Positions 4,939 through 5,546 of a stretch of DNA of 5,546 nt are shown piece by piece (the first letter of the stretch is position 1; the number at the start of each line of letters is the position of its first letter). The stretch spans positions 1-5,546 of the forward strand of contig JAMCTO010000114.1 in NCBI GenBank assembly GCA_023381095.1. The letters run 5' to 3'. The DNA comes from Bacillota bacterium (GTDB taxonomy: Bacteria > Bacillota > Sulfobacillia > Sulfobacillales > Sulfobacillaceae). The position numbers were made by a program, and so were the translations under genes. The notes beneath the pieces are model-generated. The model saw nothing but the letters and a program-made list of their open reading frames with translations. It was not told where the DNA came from and made no database searches.

Positions 4939-5546
4939 ATGTCACTGAATAGCTGGATTGACCTATCCATCGGCAGTGTAGACTATCCGATCGATCCGCT
5001 CATTAAGCGCCATGCCGCTGCCAAATTATTGGGTTCATGGCCCGGCTATGGGGATCGTTACGGGCTAACGGAATTACGTCAACACATCGCGCGATGGATA
5101 AACACCCGGCTTCAAACACATTTCACCTCCGATAATGTTCTTATAACAGCGGGTGCGTCGATGGGGCTGCAAACCCTGTATCAATGCTACCGTCCGAAAT
5201 TGGTGCTCATTCCCAACCCCGGATTCCCTCTTTATAGGCAAGCCCTAGATCGACTGGGAATCGATTGGACTTACTATCGAGTAGATGACTGGAACGCTTG
5301 TGAAGCAGATATAGTGGCAGATCTTGCCCAGGCCGACGCCATTATTGTCAATAGCCCTGGAAATCCTATTGGGCACGTCGTGCCCCCATATTTGATAGAG
5401 AAGGTTACAGCGATTTGCGTTTCACGGCATTTGTTGATGATTTCTGATGAAGTCTATTGCGAATTTATCTGGAACACCAGCCGTGAGTTCCTCAAGGCAC
5501 TACCGCCCTTTTTTGCATTCTTTAATGCCAACCCTAACCGGAGTGT
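4939..5546 (+). CDS. PLP-dependent aminotransferase, class I/II (N-terminal part)
   Basis: The first 202 codons of a fold-type I aminotransferase are present, and the rest lies beyond the window. Such enzymes move an amino group between an amino acid and a 2-oxo acid in the cytoplasm using pyridoxal phosphate. Visible family landmarks in order are YGDRYGLTELRQHIARW at 37-53, the cofactor-phosphate loop ITAGASMGLQ at 69-78, PNPGFPLYRQ at 92-101, the NPxNPTG-like NSPGNPIG at 138-145 (substrate-carboxylate Asn142) and SDEVYCEF at 169-176, where Asp170 should hold the pyridine nitrogen and Tyr173 the cofactor hydroxyl. The Schiff-base lysine would come later and cannot be checked. The N-terminus is short, only about ten residues before the first conserved stretch. 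No pathway neighbour is visible, so substrate and symbol stay open (aspartate/tyrosine, MalY or other branches possible). Confidence 0.9.
   Translation, partial: MSLNSWIDLSIGSVDYPIDPLIKRHAAAKLLGSWPGYGDRYGLTELRQHIARWINTRLQTHFTSDNVLITAGASMGLQTLYQCYRPKLVLIPNPGFPLYRQALDRLGIDWTYYRVDDWNACEADIVADLAQADAIIVNSPGNPIGHVVPPYLIEKVTAICVSRHLLMISDEVYCEFIWNTSREFLKALPPFFAFFNANPNRS

Noticed and set aside
1..5546. CRISPR array, tRNA, rRNA or direct-repeat array
   Set aside because: No regularly spaced repeats, cloverleaf-like segments or rRNA signatures were seen on either strand.

Overview
The window looks like a bacterial chromosome segment of medium GC content. Most genes carry strong AAGGAGG-type ribosome binding sites, and two of the likely starts are TTG. 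These traits, and the transporter type, would suit a Gram-positive acidophile such as Sulfobacillus. That placement is inference from style, not from a marker gene.

Left edge (about 1-370, plus strand): the last 26 codons of an unidentified gene overlap a 92-residue three-helix membrane protein by a TTGA junction. A hairpin at 343-369 ends this unit. The same hairpin lies just after the end of the opposing minus-strand operon, so it probably stops transcription from both sides.

Centre (383-3860, minus strand): a tight three-gene unit is read right to left. A fused double permease (2199-3860) comes first. Next, 21 bases on, is a NitT/TauT-type ABC ATPase with a C-terminal AAA-associated extension (822-2177). 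A small heat shock protein of the Hsp20/alpha-crystallin family (383-787) follows after 34 bases. The first two should form one membrane importer or exporter complex of unknown substrate. No substrate-binding protein is present. The Hsp20 probably shares their transcript.

Right of the permease (about 3966-4557, minus strand) lies insertion-sequence debris: the intact start of an IS3-type OrfA (HTH) joined to a frameshifted DDE transposase fragment. It abuts the permease, whose reading frame continues 35 codons upstream of its best start (TTG at 3860) without a normal start codon. The permease 5' end therefore looks damaged or rebuilt.

Right edge (4558-5546, plus strand): a 380-base stretch without a clear gene holds a 17-codon ORF with a strong ribosome binding site, an imperfect inverted repeat inside that ORF, and a second imperfect inverted repeat. 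It is followed by the first 202 codons of a fold-type I PLP-dependent aminotransferase that runs off the window. I see no tRNA, rRNA, CRISPR array or defence system. The most unusual items are the damaged permease start, the Hsp20 in a transporter operon, and the short ORF with its embedded repeat.
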